Assembly (NCBI GenBank): GCA_947569705.1
Contig: CANOSP010000016.1
Location: forward strand, 1 to 43,406
DNA: 43,406 nucleotides
From: an uncultured Erysipelotrichaceae bacterium
GTDB taxonomy: Bacteria; Bacillota_I; Bacilli_A; Erysipelotrichales; Erysipelotrichaceae
Reading direction: 5' to 3'
Positions 41,273 through 43,406 of the stretch are shown piece after piece. Numbering within the stretch: the stretch's first letter is position 1; every line of letters starts with the position of its first letter. A program made the position numbers and the translations under genes. Under the pieces are notes generated by a model. The model had not been told where the DNA came from. It made no database searches and saw nothing but the letters and a program-made list of their open reading frames with translations.

Positions 41273-43406
41273 ATGAAAAAGAGAATAATGATATTACTTT
41301 CAATTTTTATATGTACTGTTACGATGGCTTCTGCTTTTTCTTTTTCTTATTTAAGCGCAGCATCGGCAGGCTCATATACATCAGGCGGCAGTGTAACCGG
41401 CAGAGTGAATAAAGCTCCGAGTAATCTACAAGGAAGCAAAACACAAATAGGTATGAAAAAAGGCGATCGTTATTATTTGGGTAAAAATACAGTAGGAAAT
41501 AACAGTCCGATTAGCTGGCAATTAATTACTGATGGAATTAAAAGCGGTACGGTAACAGAAAACAGTTGGTTAGCTATGACTACAAAGTCAATAAAAAACG
41601 AGAGTGCTTTTTCAACCAATCAGAAATTTTATATATGTTTAACAGCAAATTGTACTCTGCAAACGAATGGTGTTTTAACAAATTCTACTTATTCTTATGT
41701 AGGTAATGCGCAGTATGATGACAGTAATTTAAAAACATCTATGCAGTTATTTAATCAACAATGGTCTGATCCATCTTTATCACAGATTATTGGGACACAT
41801 ACATTGACCCGCTTAAAACAATATGAGAGTGGATTGGCAAGTGTATTGGACGGAGTTAATACGTGGGCTTATACAATGCTTAAAGAATATACACGTACTA
41901 CACCCACGGGAAAGAATGCATTTTTATTACATTATTTTGATTATACGTCTGAGGTGAGTGTCGCAGATTACGGAAAGTTATACGCTGCTTTCACTGCTTC
42001 CGCAAAAGATTATGCATTTACGGAAATATATCATATGCATGATCCTTATCAGGACAGCTATGCTAAAAATGCGACAATCATGATAAGTCCGAACGGTACC
42101 TTATATCATAATACTGATAATACTATATTAAATCCTTATGCATTACGTCCTGCAATTTTTATCCAAAAAGATCCGATTGTATTTGCAATATCAACGCTGA
42201 ATGCCGGTAGTATAGCCTCGGTATCATCACCACAATTACCGAGTAATTATACAAATATTACAACAAATGCAGTAGGGGCTGACATGAAAGTCAGAGTTTT
42301 AAATAATAATATGGAAGCATCGATTACTGAGTTGCGTAATGAGGCTGACAGTGCTTCATTGGTATCAAACAGCGGTATTTATCAAATGCTTCAGGGCAGT
42401 AAAATCACAGTAAAAGCAAAAGGGAATACGGCAGTAAGCGGAAGCAGTCTATCTGTTTTAATATTTAATTCACAAGGAGATCTGGTGAATTATGCACCGC
42501 TTGGATCTGCGAGTGGCAGATCGGAGTCTTATGCATTGGATACACATGATTTATCAGACGGTAGATACCAGATCGCTGTGGTAAATGAAGTGTTTGATAA
42601 TACTACGACAGATCCTGCTTATTCATCTGAAATTTCAGATGTAATACAGCTTGAAATAGTAGAACCTCATAAATTGGCTTACGCTAAACAGCCTCAAAAC
42701 GGTGCCGGTATCGGAAAGGATTACGAATTCAGTAAGAATGTGAATGCAGGTCAGGCAGTAGGAAAAGTTACTGTGAATCCGCAAGGAGTTATGCCGCTAA
42801 CTTATATACTTGAAACCAACGGAGATAATACGTATCAAAACTTTGAATTAGAAGGCTTAAATAACGGAGTATCAAGCAGTACCTCATTGAATGTGAAGAT
42901 AAAGAGCGGGGCGCCTGATTTAGTGAACGGCGGTTTAAAGGCAGGTACTTATAAATTTTGTATAAGTACTAAGGATGCGAACGGCGATCCCACAACAGCT
43001 ACATCAGACTCAAAGGTTTGTACGTCATTTACAGTTGAGAAAACGAACCCCACAATCGCATTCGATGATCCGAACCAAAATCACAAGTCAGTGACAGATG
43101 CGGCAACAAATTGGAATGAAACTGCGACAGCGACGCCGAATGCAGGTACTAAAATCACTTACAGTGTGAGCGGCGGTGATGCATACTTAATTGAAATCGA
43201 TGAGGACAGCGGTGAAATCACTTATAAAGGCAACGGCGGTTTTGGAAAAGTAAAGATCAAGGCGACGGTTGATGATGATCCAACTACCGGTGATGATAAT
43301 TATGAATCGGCTTTTACCGAAAAAGAGATCGTAATCTATCGAGAGGTAGATGGAAGTGTAACACCTCATTCTAATTCATCAGATACTACAACTCCAACCT
43401 TTACAG
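41273..43406 (+). CDS. Large exported surface protein with cadherin/Ig-like domains (partial, runs off the window)
   Basis: An open frame with no stop from ATG 41273 to the window end (at least 711 residues); AGAGAGGAACGAG precedes the ATG. A Sec signal peptide is clear (KKRIMILLSIFICTVTMASA and a cleavage region near AASAG). Residues about 40-310 are a beta-rich module with WQLITDG and NPYALRPAIFI, like DUF6273-type modules of Firmicutes surface proteins. Later come beta-sandwich units resembling cadherin-like domains: TYILETNGDNTYQNFEL, then AGTYKFCISTKDANGD, then TYSVSGGDAYLIEIDEDSG. The last visible stretch is Ser/Thr/Pro-rich (HSNSSDTTTPT), so a wall-anchored or adhesin-like protein is likely. 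The anchor would lie outside the window. Confidence 0.85.
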   Translation, partial: MKKRIMILLSIFICTVTMASAFSFSYLSAASAGSYTSGGSVTGRVNKAPSNLQGSKTQIGMKKGDRYYLGKNTVGNNSPISWQLITDGIKSGTVTENSWLAMTTKSIKNESAFSTNQKFYICLTANCTLQTNGVLTNSTYSYVGNAQYDDSNLKTSMQLFNQQWSDPSLSQIIGTHTLTRLKQYESGLASVLDGVNTWAYTMLKEYTRTTPTGKNAFLLHYFDYTSEVSVADYGKLYAAFTASAKDYAFTEIYHMHDPYQDSYAKNATIMISPNGTLYHNTDNTILNPYALRPAIFIQKDPIVFAISTLNAGSIASVSSPQLPSNYTNITTNAVGADMKVRVLNNNMEASITELRNEADSASLVSNSGIYQMLQGSKITVKAKGNTAVSGSSLSVLIFNSQGDLVNYAPLGSASGRSESYALDTHDLSDGRYQIAVVNEVFDNTTTDPAYSSEISDVIQLEIVEPHKLAYAKQPQNGAGIGKDYEFSKNVNAGQAVGKVTVNPQGVMPLTYILETNGDNTYQNFELEGLNNGVSSSTSLNVKIKSGAPDLVNGGLKAGTYKFCISTKDANGDPTTATSDSKVCTSFTVEKTNPTIAFDDPNQNHKSVTDAATNWNETATATPNAGTKITYSVSGGDAYLIEIDEDSGEITYKGNGGFGKVKIKATVDDDPTTGDDNYESAFTEKEIVIYREVDGSVTPHSNSSDTTTPTFT

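Overview
The window looks like a low-to-mid G+C Gram-positive chromosome (Firmicutes), most like the Erysipelotrichia. The signs are strong AGGAGG-type ribosome binding sites, many hairpin-plus-T-run terminators, FIVAR-bearing surface glycosidases, WXG100 proteins and NTGD-type wall-sorting tails. No lineage marker such as 16S rRNA is present, so this placement is inference. No tRNA, rRNA, CRISPR array or transposase was seen.

Layout. (1) 1-7.6 kb: a DEAD-box RNA helicase, then a 1751-residue secreted GH31 alpha-glycosidase preceded by a long leader with its own terminator. (2) 7.7-9.4 kb: a leukocidin-like/BACON-like gene whose reading frame carries AAG where the start codon should be and one in-frame TAG; it is probably a young pseudogene. 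(3) 9.4-11.9 kb, minus strand: a Schlafen/AlbA-type regulator with an internal tandem repeat, then an MscS channel. (4) 12.1-14.7 kb: two membrane proteins of unknown function and a LysR regulator. (5) 14.9-21.8 kb: one giant gene (2321 aa) made of 22 prealbumin/CnaB-like domains, with no signal peptide or wall anchor visible. (6) 21.9-22.5 kb: a minus-strand membrane protein.

(7) 22.6-36.2 kb: the most interesting part, a compact operon of overlapping or closely spaced genes that reads as a divergent type VII secretion (T7SS/WXG100) locus wired to Ser/Thr phosphorylation. In order it encodes an FHA protein, a PP2C phosphatase, a transmembrane Ser/Thr kinase, a small membrane protein, a 1136-aa Ig-like lipoprotein with a C-terminal membrane helix, an EssC-like FHA/FtsK ATPase, a YukD/EsaB-like ubiquitin-fold protein (start hidden by an 8-nt overlap), two WXG100 proteins, a small helical protein and a candidate effector. 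A DUF4176 protein follows under its own likely promoter. Recognisable EsaA/YueB, EssA and classical EssB/YukC genes are missing. The kinase has a kinase-TM-extracytoplasmic layout like EssB but with catalytic residues present, so it may take that place.

(8) 36.2-43.4 kb: a sugar/maltose O-acetyltransferase, a translationally coupled ATP-grasp ligase and esterase pair, a CDP-alcohol phosphatidyltransferase, an ECF-type sigma factor with a fused membrane and extracytoplasmic domain, and the 5' part of a large exported surface protein running off the window.
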